This document shows positions 1-8,359 of a stretch of 64,000 nt of DNA, piece after piece. The position numbers and the translations under genes are program-made. The DNA is taken from contig NZ_JAAXCQ010000021.1 of the NCBI RefSeq assembly GCF_012272855.1, forward strand, positions 1 through 64,000, given 5' to 3'. The notes under the pieces are model-generated. The model saw nothing but the letters and a program-made list of their open reading frames with translations, had not been told where the DNA came from and did not search any database. Every line of letters starts with the position of its first letter. Position 1 is the stretch's first letter. This DNA comes from Arenibacter sp. 6A1 (GTDB taxonomy: Bacteria; Bacteroidota; Bacteroidia; Flavobacteriales; Flavobacteriaceae).

Positions 1-1089
1 GCGAAGGCATCTGTTCCCTCTGTCACCGTCACATTGGTATTGGTGAATGCAATTCCGGTTCCCCCTACAGCATCATCATCCAGAATATTCCCAGTAGCGG
101 TGTTGGTAGTGTTTCCATCAACAAACCCAATTCCCAGGTTCGATTGTATGTTCGATAGCTCTACGGTAAAGGCCTCGCTAGGCTCAATGATAGCATCGTC
201 AATAATCGGCACCTGAATTTCGTAGGATTTGATCGTCGGGGTAAAGGTGATGGTGCTGGCAGTAGTCAAGTAATCACTAGGATCTACAGCGGTACCATCG
301 ATCGTGGTATAGTCCACGCTAACATTTTCCGAAATATCTCCGGTCAAGGTCACCTCGAATATGGCAAAGGCATCGGTTCCCTCTGTCACCGTCACATTGG
401 TATTGGTGAATGCAATTCCGGTTCCCCCTACAGCATCATCATCCAGGATATTTCCTGTAGCGGTGTTGGTGGTGTTTCCATCAACAAACCCTATTCCCAG
501 GTTCGATTGTATATTGGACAATTCTACGGTAAAGGCCTCGCTAGGCTCTATGATAGCATCGTCAATAATCGGCACCTTAATATCGTATGACTTACTAGAA
601 GGAGTAAAGGTGATGGTATTCGCGGTAGTAGTGTAATCAGTTGGATGCACCGCCGTTCCATTGTTCGTAGTGTAGTCCACGCTAACATTTTCTGATATAT
701 CTCCGGTCAAGGTCACTTCGAATATAGCGAAAGCATCGGTTCCCTCTGTCACCGTTACATTGGTATTGGTGAATGCAATTCCGGTTCCCCCTACAGCGTC
801 ATCATCCAGGATATTCCCTGTAGCGGTGTTGGTAGTGTTTCCATCAACAAACCCAATTCCCAGGTTCGATTGAATGTTCGATAGCTCTACGGTAAAGGCC
901 TCGCTAGGCTCAATGATAGCATCGTCAATAATCGGCACCTGAATTTCATAGGATTTGATAGTCGGAGTAAAGGTGATGGTGCTGGCAGTCGTCAAGTAAT
1001 CACTTGGATCTACGGCAGTACCATCGATCGTGGTATAGTCCACGCTAACATCTTCTGAAATATCCCCGGTCAAGGTCACCTCGAATACA
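1..1089 (-). repeat. Three tandem near-identical 363-bp Calx-beta units
   Basis: The same sequence recurs at positions 1, 364 and 727, with a fourth partial start at 1090, giving an exact 363-bp (121-codon) period. Recognisable anchors such as GGTTCCCTCTGTCACCGT recur at each step. Copies differ at only scattered bases. Older units at about 1090-2500 have shorter periods of about 348-354 bp and are clearly diverged. The array continues off the left edge. Confidence 0.93.
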
Positions 1090-4000
1090 GCGAAGGCATC
1101 GGTTCCCTCTGTCACCGTTACATTGGTATTGGTGAAGGCAATTCCGGTTCCTGCTATTGCATCATTGTCTAGGATGTTTCCATTTGCCTGTGGGGTAAGA
1201 ATCCCGATCAGGGTAGTGGACAAGTTGGATAGGTCAACTACGAAATTTTCCGTTGGCTCAATTAAAAGATCATCAATAATGGGTACTGTAATCTCTTTTG
1301 TCTCTCCATCGTTTCCAACAAAGGTAAGTGTGTCATAGGTCAAGCTATAGTCATCCGGTTGAACGGCAGAACCATTATTAGTGGTATAATCTAGCGTAAA
1401 TCCTCCCTGAACGTTTCCGCTAAGCACTACTGTAAAGGTAGCTGTGCCGGCATCTTCGTTTACGGTGATATCGGTATTGTCAAAGCTGATTCCTGTTCCT
1501 GCTGTAGCGTCGTTGTCTATAATGGTACCCGTCGCCTGGGCTGTATTTATACTAACAATAGCAGGATCTATATTTGATAGGTTAACTACAAAAGTTTCCG
1601 TAGGTTCTATTAGTGTATCGTCAATAATAGGAACTTCAATAGTATGGGATTCGTTATTGTTTCCTTCAAAATATAATTTTCCTTTCGTTAACGTATAATC
1701 GCTACCGGCCATAGCAGTTACATTGGCGGTAGTATAGTCTAGCGTAAATCCTCCAAATACCTGTCCTGTAAGTCGTACTGTAAAAATAGCGGTCCCGGCA
1801 TCTTCGTTTACGATAACATTGGTTTTGTCAAAACTAATTCCCGTTCCTGTAATGGCATCATTATCTATAATGTCAACATTAGCCTGATTGTCCAGAAAAC
1901 TAATGTCGCCAAAACCAGAGATGCTATTTAGGTTTACCAGGAAGTTTTCTGTGAATTCAATGATATTATCATCGATAACCTCTAAACTGATATTTTGCAC
2001 CGATCCGTTGGTGGAATTTGCAGGAAAAGTAATTTGCCCTATAGCTTCAACATAGTCGTCGACCTTTATTGCTGAACCATCGGCAGTACTGTATTGGATG
2101 GTAAAAGGATCTTGGGTTTTTCCATTCAATGTTACTTGAATATTGAAAATTCCGGCCCCTTCATTAATTTCCATATCGGCGATAGATATGGTCGCAGAAT
2201 CATTATCTAATATAGTACCCGTTCCAGTGGCTTTATTGATAGGGATTTCTGTGGTAGATAAATTAGAAAGTACAATTGTAAATATTTCCTCATCCTCTAC
2301 AAATTGGTCTTCTTTTATGGATACAGAAATTGTCTTTTTTTCTCCATGGTTCCCTGAGAAGGACAAAGAAGTAATGCCTATAGCAGTAAAATCGTTAGGG
2401 GCAATGGCTGTTCCGTTTACTGAATTATAGTCAACATTAAATCCTCCAGAGACCTTACCGGTAAGGGTTACGGTAAAGTCGGCGGTATTATCTGCTTCAT
2501 CAACCGTAACATCATATATCTTTAAGCCAATAGGGTCACCATCTTCAGTCACATAGATATATTGCGTATGTACCGTGTCATTACCTGCGCAATCAGAAGC
2601 TGTCCAAGTTCTAACGATCGTATATGTTGTGCTTGTGTTGTCACCAATATAGGTTTCTACAAAAGCCACAGATGCATTAATATCACAATTATCGCTAGCG
2701 GTTAATGTAGCAGCGCTCGGTATACTGTTATAAGCAGCTACGGTATTCTGAGGAAGTGATTCGACAAATGTGGGCGGGGAAGTATCTACGATGGTAATAA
2801 CTTGAGTAAACGGATCACTGATCCTACCACAAGCATCGGTAAAAGTCCAAGTATTGGTATAAGTCCCTAAATATCCACATCCCGAAGCTGGTTGGAATAC
2901 ACCAGAAACCTTATTCATGGTGAATTCACAAAACTCGGTAGTAGGAGCTAGCTCTTGGGCATCGCTTAAAGTACCGTTGTCATCACAAGAAACGGTACGA
3001 TCTAACTCGTTAGCCAAACTAGTCCAATTTACTTGAGCCGGTTTGTTCACAACAACAACACTAGGATCGTGATTGCCAAATCCACAACCATCTTTGGTGC
3101 TGGAACTGTTGGTGGTTTGTGGAGTCGTATTAATTTCTCCCTTAAAAGTAGCGGTTGCCTGAACCACAAAATTGGCAGAACATGCAGACTCTAAAAAGTA
3201 ACATTTCTCCTTAACTTTTACATCAAAGTCTATATTAAATAATGGATCATCAGTATCCACATAACCATTGGCAACAGTAAATGTAAGTGTGTTTCCTGAA
3301 ATGCCATAACTAACCCCCGCAGGTAAAGGTTTGGTAGCATCAAATTCCACTTCATCGGGTAGGGTAGTGCTGATAACAAGATCTCTAATATTATCATTCC
3401 CAGAATTTTTGATGCTGATAGAAAGTGTAGCAATATCCCCAGGGTTATAGGTGCTGTTTGCTGGGGAGGTCGTAAATTCCAACGCACCTAAACTAGGCTC
3501 GTAAACTTCAATTGAAAATCCTAATAAATATAGACCATAAGATTCACTACCAGAGGTAGCTCTTAAGGTTGTACTTGTTTGGTTATTGGCAATAAGCAGG
3601 TTTCCAGCGTTGTTTAATGGAAAAATGGAAGCATCGTACCCTAAAGTATTGGTACTAGCCGGATTCCTGTTAACAAAATTTGCTCCTTTTAAAGTAATTC
3701 TACTATTAAAAAAGTTATCTGCACCCCGCAAGGTTGTGCTTATTTTTTGCCAGGTATTATCTGGTTTTTTGATTTGTAAATTGTCTTTGTCCAACACCCT
3801 ATCCCCTTCAATAGCACCAAGGATAATATCGGCTTTCACATCACCCGTTGGGATAGATTTAAAACCATCAACCACAAAATCTGTGGTTTGATTGTTATCT
3901 ACGTGTGCATAGCCGTCAAAAAGGGTAATATTCCTTGTTTGTAATTCTGTAGACTGGTATACAAAAACAATTTGCCATCCGCCAGCAACTCCGTAATTAC

Positions 4001-4616
4001 CACCTCCATGAGGTTGTAAACCTCCAGAAGTAGCCTTTACATTCGCTACTTGGTATTTACCATAAGGGTTGCTTAAATTAAGTACGTCATCGGTAATATC
4101 CTTTACGCTTATATAAGGATCATTATGGAAGTGACCGGCTTCATCTCTTCCTCGGTACAAAACTTCATCGGCAGTAATGGTCGTATAGCTGGTTTCACCT
4201 GGGAGCATAATTTTAACCTGGTTATGCTGCCAAGTTTCAATGTTATTCGAAACCCCTCCGGCTTCCTTATCGGAAGCGGCCCAATACAAATAGGCTCTTA
4301 TAAACTCTTTACAAGCCAACCCTGGGTTGGGATCGGTAAGGTTGGCACTACTAGAGTTAAAGGTGCTATTATCAGAGTCTATATCTACATAAACCCTGTC
4401 GTTGCTATCTTGGTTATCTCCAGTGCCATTAAAACTATTTGTCTTATGGGCAGACAACATATTGTTAGCGATCATGGTAACATCACCCTGAATAGTGGCA
4501 TTATATCGAGGCGCAAATGTCTTTTTCACTTGACCGTAGGAACTAAAGACGGCCAGTAAAAAGAATAAAGCTATAAAATAAGGGAACTTAAAATTCCGTA
4601 TAGTAGAGTTTTGCAT
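1..4616 (-). CDS. Giant secreted Calx-beta repeat surface protein (3' end beyond window)
   Basis: This is a large exported protein whose C-terminus lies beyond base 1; about 1,538 residues are visible. It starts with a signal peptide (hydrophobic FIALFFLLAVF, ending SSYGQ near residue 29). A non-repetitive globular region follows, then a DUF11-like beta domain at about residues 375-465, then a region with spaced cysteines and DNC/DACG-type motifs at about 520-690 resembling HYR/gliding-motility adhesin domains. From about residue 718 there are at least seven Calx-beta units, each with an NEDAGTATFTV-like strand, DYTT..G.A, and a DD..IEP(S/T)E.F.V.LSN end. Calx-beta domains bind Ca2+ in integrins and bacterial adhesins, so a cell-surface adhesin or gliding-associated role is inferred. 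A type IX sorting domain would be expected at the unseen C-terminus. The last three visible units are nearly identical to each other. Confidence 0.85.
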   Translation of the reverse strand, partial: MQNSTIRNFKFPYFIALFFLLAVFSSYGQVKKTFAPRYNATIQGDVTMIANNMLSAHKTNSFNGTGDNQDSNDRVYVDIDSDNSTFNSSSANLTDPNPGLACKEFIRAYLYWAASDKEAGGVSNNIETWQHNQVKIMLPGETSYTTITADEVLYRGRDEAGHFHNDPYISVKDITDDVLNLSNPYGKYQVANVKATSGGLQPHGGGNYGVAGGWQIVFVYQSTELQTRNITLFDGYAHVDNNQTTDFVVDGFKSIPTGDVKADIILGAIEGDRVLDKDNLQIKKPDNTWQKISTTLRGADNFFNSRITLKGANFVNRNPASTNTLGYDASIFPLNNAGNLLIANNQTSTTLRATSGSESYGLYLLGFSIEVYEPSLGALEFTTSPANSTYNPGDIATLSISIKNSGNDNIRDLVISTTLPDEVEFDATKPLPAGVSYGISGNTLTFTVANGYVDTDDPLFNIDFDVKVKEKCYFLESACSANFVVQATATFKGEINTTPQTTNSSSTKDGCGFGNHDPSVVVVNKPAQVNWTSLANELDRTVSCDDNGTLSDAQELAPTTEFCEFTMNKVSGVFQPASGCGYLGTYTNTWTFTDACGRISDPFTQVITIVDTSPPTFVESLPQNTVAAYNSIPSAATLTASDNCDINASVAFVETYIGDNTSTTYTIVRTWTASDCAGNDTVHTQYIYVTEDGDPIGLKIYDVTVDEADNTADFTVTLTGKVSGGFNVDYNSVNGTAIAPNDFTAIGITSLSFSGNHGEKKTISVSIKEDQFVEDEEIFTIVLSNLSTTEIPINKATGTGTILDNDSATISIADMEINEGAGIFNIQVTLNGKTQDPFTIQYSTADGSAIKVDDYVEAIGQITFPANSTNGSVQNISLEVIDDNIIEFTENFLVNLNSISGFGDISFLDNQANVDIIDNDAITGTGISFDKTNVIVNEDAGTAIFTVRLTGQVFGGFTLDYTTANVTAMAGSDYTLTKGKLYFEGNNNESHTIEVPIIDDTLIEPTETFVVNLSNIDPAIVSINTAQATGTIIDNDATAGTGISFDNTDITVNEDAGTATFTVVLSGNVQGGFTLDYTTNNGSAVQPDDYSLTYDTLTFVGNDGETKEITVPIIDDLLIEPTENFVVDLSNLSTTLIGILTPQANGNILDNDAIAGTGIAFTNTNVTVTEGTDAFAVFEVTLTGDISEDVSVDYTTIDGTAVDPSDYLTTASTITFTPTIKSYEIQVPIIDDAIIEPSEAFTVELSNIQSNLGIGFVDGNTTNTATGNILDDDAVGGTGIAFTNTNVTVTEGTDAFAIFEVTLTGDISENVSVDYTTNNGTAVHPTDYTTTANTITFTPSSKSYDIKVPIIDDAIIEPSEAFTVELSNIQSNLGIGFVDGNTTNTATGNILDDDAVGGTGIAFTNTNVTVTEGTDAFAIFEVTLTGDISENVSVDYTTIDGTAVDPSDYLTTASTITFTPTIKSYEIQVPIIDDAIIEPSEAFTVELSNIQSNLGIGFVDGNTTNTATGNILDDDAVGGTGIAFTNTNVTVTEGTDAF

Positions 4617-5053
4617 AAGCGACTTTTTTTTGATGGATAAATCTTGAGACAATTTGGCTGGTTAAAAAGGCGGTACGCCTTCATATATTTTAATCGAGAA
4701 ATGAGTCTCGAAATAATCTCGAAACTTTATGTTTTTACGTCTAAAGAGTGTGTATTCCATAGCGAATGAATTTGCAAGTTATAGTACAGTAAATAGGTTA
4801 AGTACGTGGGTGAAGTACGGGTAAACCTTGGTAAGAAATTGAAAATAAGCGTTTAATATTGCTATATATTCGACATGTAGCATAGCCCTCGTTAAAAGGT
4901 TCTAAATATGGGACGTATATAAACCATCACCTTGGGGAATTGTTCGATAAGTGGACGTTAATTATCTGTGAACTACCTTGTTATTTATTGGGCGATTTTA
5001 GAAAAACAATGAAATGGAGGCGTTAATTGCAGTGTAATTAGATGCGAAGAAAC
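4617..5053. other. Intergenic region between surface protein and clpP
   Basis: No gene is seen in about 440 bases between the divergent surface-protein and clpP starts. Two small inverted repeats lie in the leader of the surface-protein gene: AAGGCG/CGCCTT with a 3-base loop (4667-4681), and TCGAGA/TCTCGA just upstream of it. No exact TAnnTTTG box was found on the minus strand. The motif AAGTACG is repeated near 4800-4820. Confidence 0.5.
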
Positions 5054-5085
5054 TTGGCTTGGTTAAAGGAAATTCATTACATTTG
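5054..5085 (+). promoter_or_regulatory. clpP promoter, Bacteroidota type
   Basis: A TACATTTG -7 box (5078-5085, matching TAnnTTTG) lies 22 bases before the clpP ATG. A TTGG at 5054 is at about the -33 distance (21 bases). The predicted leader is short and lacks a Shine-Dalgarno sequence. Confidence 0.5.
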
Positions 5086-5107
5086 AAACTTAACAAGAAA
5101 TCAAAAA

Positions 5108-5656
5108 ATGAGTTCAAAAAAAGGAAAAATACAGGAGGCAATTGATGAAAAATTGTTAGACGAAAGAAAAGTGTTTTTATGGGGTATGGTCGATGATGAT
5201 TCTGCAAAACACGTTATAGATCGTTTATTGTATTTAGATATGCAGAACAATAAGGAGATACAATTGTACATAAACAGTCCGGGAGGGTACGTAACCTCTG
5301 GTTTTGCCATGTACGATACCATTAAATCCTTAAAAAGTCCAGTTTCAACTATTTGTTCTGGTTTGGCAGCATCTATGGGTTCTATTTTGTTATCGGTAGG
5401 GCAAAAAGGGAGACGTTTTATTCAGCCTCACGCCCAAGTAATGATACATCAGCCTAGTGGAGGTGCTAGAGGACAGGCTTCTAATATTGAAATACAAGCA
5501 AGGGAAATTATAAAAACTAGAGAACTCAGCGCTAAAATCCTAGCAGAAAACTGTGGACAGGATTTTGAAAAAGTGATGAAAGATTTCGATAGGGATTTCT
5601 GGATGAACGCAGAAGAATCTATTGCATACGGTATTGTAGACGGAGTATTGGAATAA
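5108..5656 (+). CDS. clpP: ATP-dependent Clp protease proteolytic subunit, ClpP family
   Basis: This is the serine peptidase barrel subunit that degrades proteins unfolded by a Clp ATPase in the cytoplasm. It has 182 residues, shorter than the usual 190-220, because it lacks an N-terminal propeptide. The catalytic triad is visible as Ser89 in AASMGS, His114 in MIHQPSGG and Asp163 in DRDFW. The oxyanion-region INSPGG motif is at about 55-60. It stands alone, with no clpX or tig beside it, flanked by its own promoter and a strong terminator. It may therefore be the second ClpP paralogue found in many flavobacteria rather than the clpX-linked copy. The family assignment is secure; the paralogue identity is inferred from context. 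Confidence 0.93.
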   Translation: MSSKKGKIQEAIDEKLLDERKVFLWGMVDDDSAKHVIDRLLYLDMQNNKEIQLYINSPGGYVTSGFAMYDTIKSLKSPVSTICSGLAASMGSILLSVGQKGRRFIQPHAQVMIHQPSGGARGQASNIEIQAREIIKTRELSAKILAENCGQDFEKVMKDFDRDFWMNAEESIAYGIVDGVLE

Positions 5657-5669
5657 GACGTTATAGAAA

Positions 5670-5706
5670 AGCACCACTTAATAAAAAACCAAGTGGTGCT
5701 TTTTTT
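5670..5706 (+). terminator. clpP terminator
   Basis: A 10-bp stem (AGCACCACTT / AAGTGGTGCT) has an 11-base loop and is followed by a run of T, 13 bases after the clpP stop. Confidence 0.88.
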
Positions 5707-5718
5707 AAAATAATGAAA

Positions 5719-5877
5719 CTAAAGCCTTTTTCCTGTCGCTAGCCGATATAATAATCCAATAACCGCTAAGACTAGTAAAATGTGGATGAGATTGCCTACG
5801 GCTTCGCCGAATCCAATATAACCCACTAACCAACCAATAATTAACAATACAATAAGAATCGAAACGATATCTCTCAT
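5719..5877 (-). CDS. Small lmo0937/DUF5670-like membrane protein
   Basis: A 52-residue open frame starts MRDIVSILIVLLIIGW and ends LLYRLATGKRL. It carries two hydrophobic helices separated by GYIGFGEAVGN. This pattern, including the length, the internal G-x-G and the basic tail, matches the lmo0937-family small membrane proteins (DUF5670) that are common in Bacteroidota and Firmicutes and often linked to stress or osmotic conditions. Its function is unknown. It converges with clpP, the shared gap holding the clpP terminator. Upstream lies a strong hairpin at 5941-5978 with no other gene attached. The gene is easily missed because of its size. Confidence 0.75.
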   Translation of the reverse strand: MRDIVSILIVLLIIGWLVGYIGFGEAVGNLIHILLVLAVIGLLYRLATGKRL

Positions 5878-5940
5878 AATAGGGTGTGTTTTAGGTTCTT
5901 ATAAATGTAAGAAAAATTATTATGAGTTTGCTAAAAAAGC

Positions 5941-5978
5941 AAAAAGTCCTTCACACTATGAATGTGAAGGACTTTTTT
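5941..5978. terminator. Orphan terminator-like hairpin between divergent genes
   Basis: A perfect 13-bp stem (AAGTCCTTCACA-type arm and its complement TGTGAAGGACTT) with a 7-base loop is flanked by A/T runs, so it could terminate in either direction. It lies between the divergent small membrane protein gene and kmo, where no gene ends. It could be the end of a small RNA or a leader attenuator. Confidence 0.6.
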
Positions 5979-6156
5979 ATATATGGACGCCGAAGCGGTG
6001 TGTAAGATATCTACGCACGAATCCCTGAATTTGGATGTTAGCCTATAAAATATATTTTTCATTAAGATTGTGATGTTATGCTAGCTTTTCCTCGATGTTA
6101 CTTAATTTTAGTACTTTTATGGCTTTAACCATAAGATTTTTCCTTTTCACATTATT

Positions 6157-7497
6157 ATGACACAAACTCCCAAAACAATTGCCATTATCGGTTCCGGATT
6201 AGTTGGTTCTTTATTGGCAATTTATCTTCGGAAGCTAGGACACACTATTACCGTATTTGATCGTAGACCGGACATCCGAAATGTAAAATTTTCTGGCCGA
6301 TCTATTAATTTGGCCATGAGCAATAGGGGTTGGAAGGCCTTGAGGGAGGTCGGTATTGAAGATCAGATTAAGGAATTAGGGATTCCCTTAGATAAACGTG
6401 CTATTCATGTTTTGGGGCAAGAGGAGTATTACCAAAAATACGGCAAGGAAGGAGAGGCTATCTGGTCTATTTCAAGAGGGGTGTTAAATCGTAAAATGAT
6501 CGAACTGGCCGAGAAAGAAGGAGTGGAGTTCCGTTTTAACGAAAAGGTATGGGATGTAAACTTGTCAGAAGGTAAAATATATACGGGCGAGACAGAAAAA
6601 GGAGCCTGGGAAGAATATACCTATGATATTGTTTTTGGATGTGATGGGGCTTTTTCACGTGTGCGCCATAAAATGCAACGACGAAGTAGGTTCGATTATT
6701 CCCAAGATTTTATAGATGTTGGTTATAAAGAACTCACAATACCTGCCAAAGCTGACGGCTCACATAAATTAGAAAAGAATTCTTTTCATATTTGGCCTAG
6801 AGGAAAGTTCATGTTTATCGCTATGCCTAATTTAGATGGTAGTTTTACATGTACCCTGTTTTTGCCTTTTGAAGGTAAGGAGTCTTTTGAGAGTATCAAT
6901 ACTAAGGAAAAGGCAGAAGAGTTCTTCGCTACCCACTTTCCTACTGCAGCTGATAAGATAGAAAATTTGGCCGAAGATTTTTTTACCAATCCAACCAGCG
7001 CATTGGTCACTATGAAATGCTTTCCATGGACCTATTGGGATAAAGTTGCCTTGGTAGGCGACTCGGCCCATGCCATAGTTCCTTTTTATGGACAAGGGAT
7101 GAATGCAGGTTTTGAAGATATATTTGAGTTAAATAGGATTATAGCCCGATATGGTGACGATTGGGAAAAGATCTTTGAGGAGTATCAAAAGGATCGGAAG
7201 CCTAATGCCGATGCTATTGCTGAACTGAGTTATAGGAATTTCATGGAAATGAGCAGTAAAACGGCAGATCCTAAATTTTTATTACAGAAAAAAATCGAAA
7301 AGGCATTTGCGGATAAATATCCCGAAAAATGGATTCCATCCTATTCTAGGGTTACCTTTTCCGATCAGCCTTATGTCGATGCCCTAGCCATAGGGGATGC
7401 CCAAGAGGAAATTATGAAACAAGTGATGCAGCTGCCCAATATAGCCGATATTTGGGATAGCAAGGAGGTTGAAGATACTATTTTGAGACTGCTTTAG
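6157..7497 (+). CDS. kmo: Kynurenine 3-monooxygenase
   Basis: This FAD- and NADPH-dependent enzyme hydroxylates L-kynurenine to 3-hydroxykynurenine, in tryptophan breakdown or de novo NAD synthesis. It has 446 residues, the normal family length. The N-terminal Rossmann GSGLVGS at residues 12-18 binds FAD. A DG motif (GCDGAFSRVRHKM) is near residue 162, and the second FAD motif GDSAHAIVPFYGQGMNAGFED is near residue 300; that last block is characteristic of KMO among aromatic hydroxylases. Some family members have C-terminal membrane anchors, but none is obvious here. The gene is monocistronic, with a terminator just downstream, and no other kyn gene lies nearby. The near -7 sequence TACTTTTA about 40 bases upstream matches the promoter box imperfectly. 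Confidence 0.93.
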   Translation: MTQTPKTIAIIGSGLVGSLLAIYLRKLGHTITVFDRRPDIRNVKFSGRSINLAMSNRGWKALREVGIEDQIKELGIPLDKRAIHVLGQEEYYQKYGKEGEAIWSISRGVLNRKMIELAEKEGVEFRFNEKVWDVNLSEGKIYTGETEKGAWEEYTYDIVFGCDGAFSRVRHKMQRRSRFDYSQDFIDVGYKELTIPAKADGSHKLEKNSFHIWPRGKFMFIAMPNLDGSFTCTLFLPFEGKESFESINTKEKAEEFFATHFPTAADKIENLAEDFFTNPTSALVTMKCFPWTYWDKVALVGDSAHAIVPFYGQGMNAGFEDIFELNRIIARYGDDWEKIFEEYQKDRKPNADAIAELSYRNFMEMSSKTADPKFLLQKKIEKAFADKYPEKWIPSYSRVTFSDQPYVDALAIGDAQEEIMKQVMQLPNIADIWDSKEVEDTILRLL

Positions 7498-7523
7498 AAG
7501 CATTAAAATAAAGTGTTATAAAC

Positions 7524-7558
7524 AAAAAAGCCATCTTATTTAATAAGATGGCTTTTTT
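7524..7558. terminator. Bidirectional terminator, kmo / DUF164 gene
   Basis: A GCCATCTTAT / ATAAGATGGC stem with a 3-base loop and flanking A and T runs lies between two convergent genes, so it can serve both. Confidence 0.88.
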
Positions 7559-7577
7559 GTTTTAATAAGCTTACTTT

Positions 7578-8357
7578 CTATAACTTAGAAAAGTAAGCCT
7601 GCATTTTTTCTTGCTCTTCTTCAGCTAAAACAGGGTCAACCAAAATTCTACCACTGTGTTCGTCACTGATTATTTTTTTGCGAGAAGCAATCTCTACTTG
7701 TACCTGCGGTGGAATTGTAAAGAAAGAACCTCCAGAAGCACCTCTTTCGATAGGAACTACTGCCAATCCGTTCTTAACATTATTACGGATTCTTTTGTAA
7801 GCTTTTACTAAACGGTCCTCTATTTGCGTTTGAAATTCTTCAGATTTTTTTAGAAGTGCTATTTCTTCTTTTTCAGTTTCTGCCAAAATATTGTTCAATT
7901 CACTCTTCTTGTGCTTTAAGTGTGAATCTCTTTCGCTTAAACGTTCTTTAGTAGAAGAAATAATTTCTTTCTTTTGTTCTATTTGAGCCTTAAACTCCTT
8001 AATGTTCTTCTCGGCTAATTGAATTTCCAACTCTTGAAATTCGACTTCTTTGGTTAAAGAGTTAAATTCCCTGCTGTTACGAACATTCTTTTGTTGTTCA
8101 GCATATTTTTTAATTAAAACCTTAGCCTCGTCCATAAGGTTCTTTTTGGCTGTAATTTCGAAGTTAATGGTCTCAACATCAGTTTTCAACTTATCGAGTC
8201 TTGTTTTAAGGCCAAGAACCTCGTCTTCTAAATCTTCTACCTCTAGGGGTAATTCCCCTCTAACGTTTCTTATCTCATCAACTCTAGAATCGATTAATTG
8301 CAAGTCATATAATGCTCTTAACTTTTCTTCTACCGTTGCTTCTGTCTTTGTTGCCAT
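7578..8357 (-). CDS. DUF164 coiled-coil protein with degenerate C4 zinc ribbon
   Basis: The 259-residue protein is mostly a long charged antiparallel coiled coil (about residues 25-190), followed by a C-terminal block homologous to the C4 zinc ribbon of DUF164 (CdsZ-like) proteins. In the usual family the ribbon reads GxCGGC...IPPQ...I.CxxCGRIL. Here it reads GASGGSFFTIPPQVQ...DEHSGRILV, so all four zinc-binding cysteines are replaced while the surrounding fold signature is kept. The start 2 bases after the Nif3-like stop shows that the two genes form an operon, an association well known for DUF164 and Nif3 proteins. The molecular function is unresolved; relatives have been linked to nucleic-acid binding. 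Confidence 0.85.
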   Translation of the reverse strand: MATKTEATVEEKLRALYDLQLIDSRVDEIRNVRGELPLEVEDLEDEVLGLKTRLDKLKTDVETINFEITAKKNLMDEAKVLIKKYAEQQKNVRNSREFNSLTKEVEFQELEIQLAEKNIKEFKAQIEQKKEIISSTKERLSERDSHLKHKKSELNNILAETEKEEIALLKKSEEFQTQIEDRLVKAYKRIRNNVKNGLAVVPIERGASGGSFFTIPPQVQVEIASRKKIISDEHSGRILVDPVLAEEEQEKMQAYFSKL

Positions 8358-8359
8358 AT

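Noticed and set aside
1-1089. Regular repeats as a possible CRISPR array
   Set aside because: The period is 363 bp with no unique spacers and the repeats are in frame as protein domains.
34-1698. Plus-strand open frames of 60-91 residues over the first 1.7 kb
   Set aside because: They are antisense shadows of the Calx-beta repeats on the minus strand; their mutual similarity follows from the DNA repeats.
4125-4559. 144-residue plus-strand frame
   Set aside because: It lies opposite the conserved N-terminal part of the surface protein and has no promoter or family resemblance.
5985-6040. Possible tRNA-like sequence before kmo
   Set aside because: No TTC-type T-loop, anticodon stem or acceptor pairing could be built.
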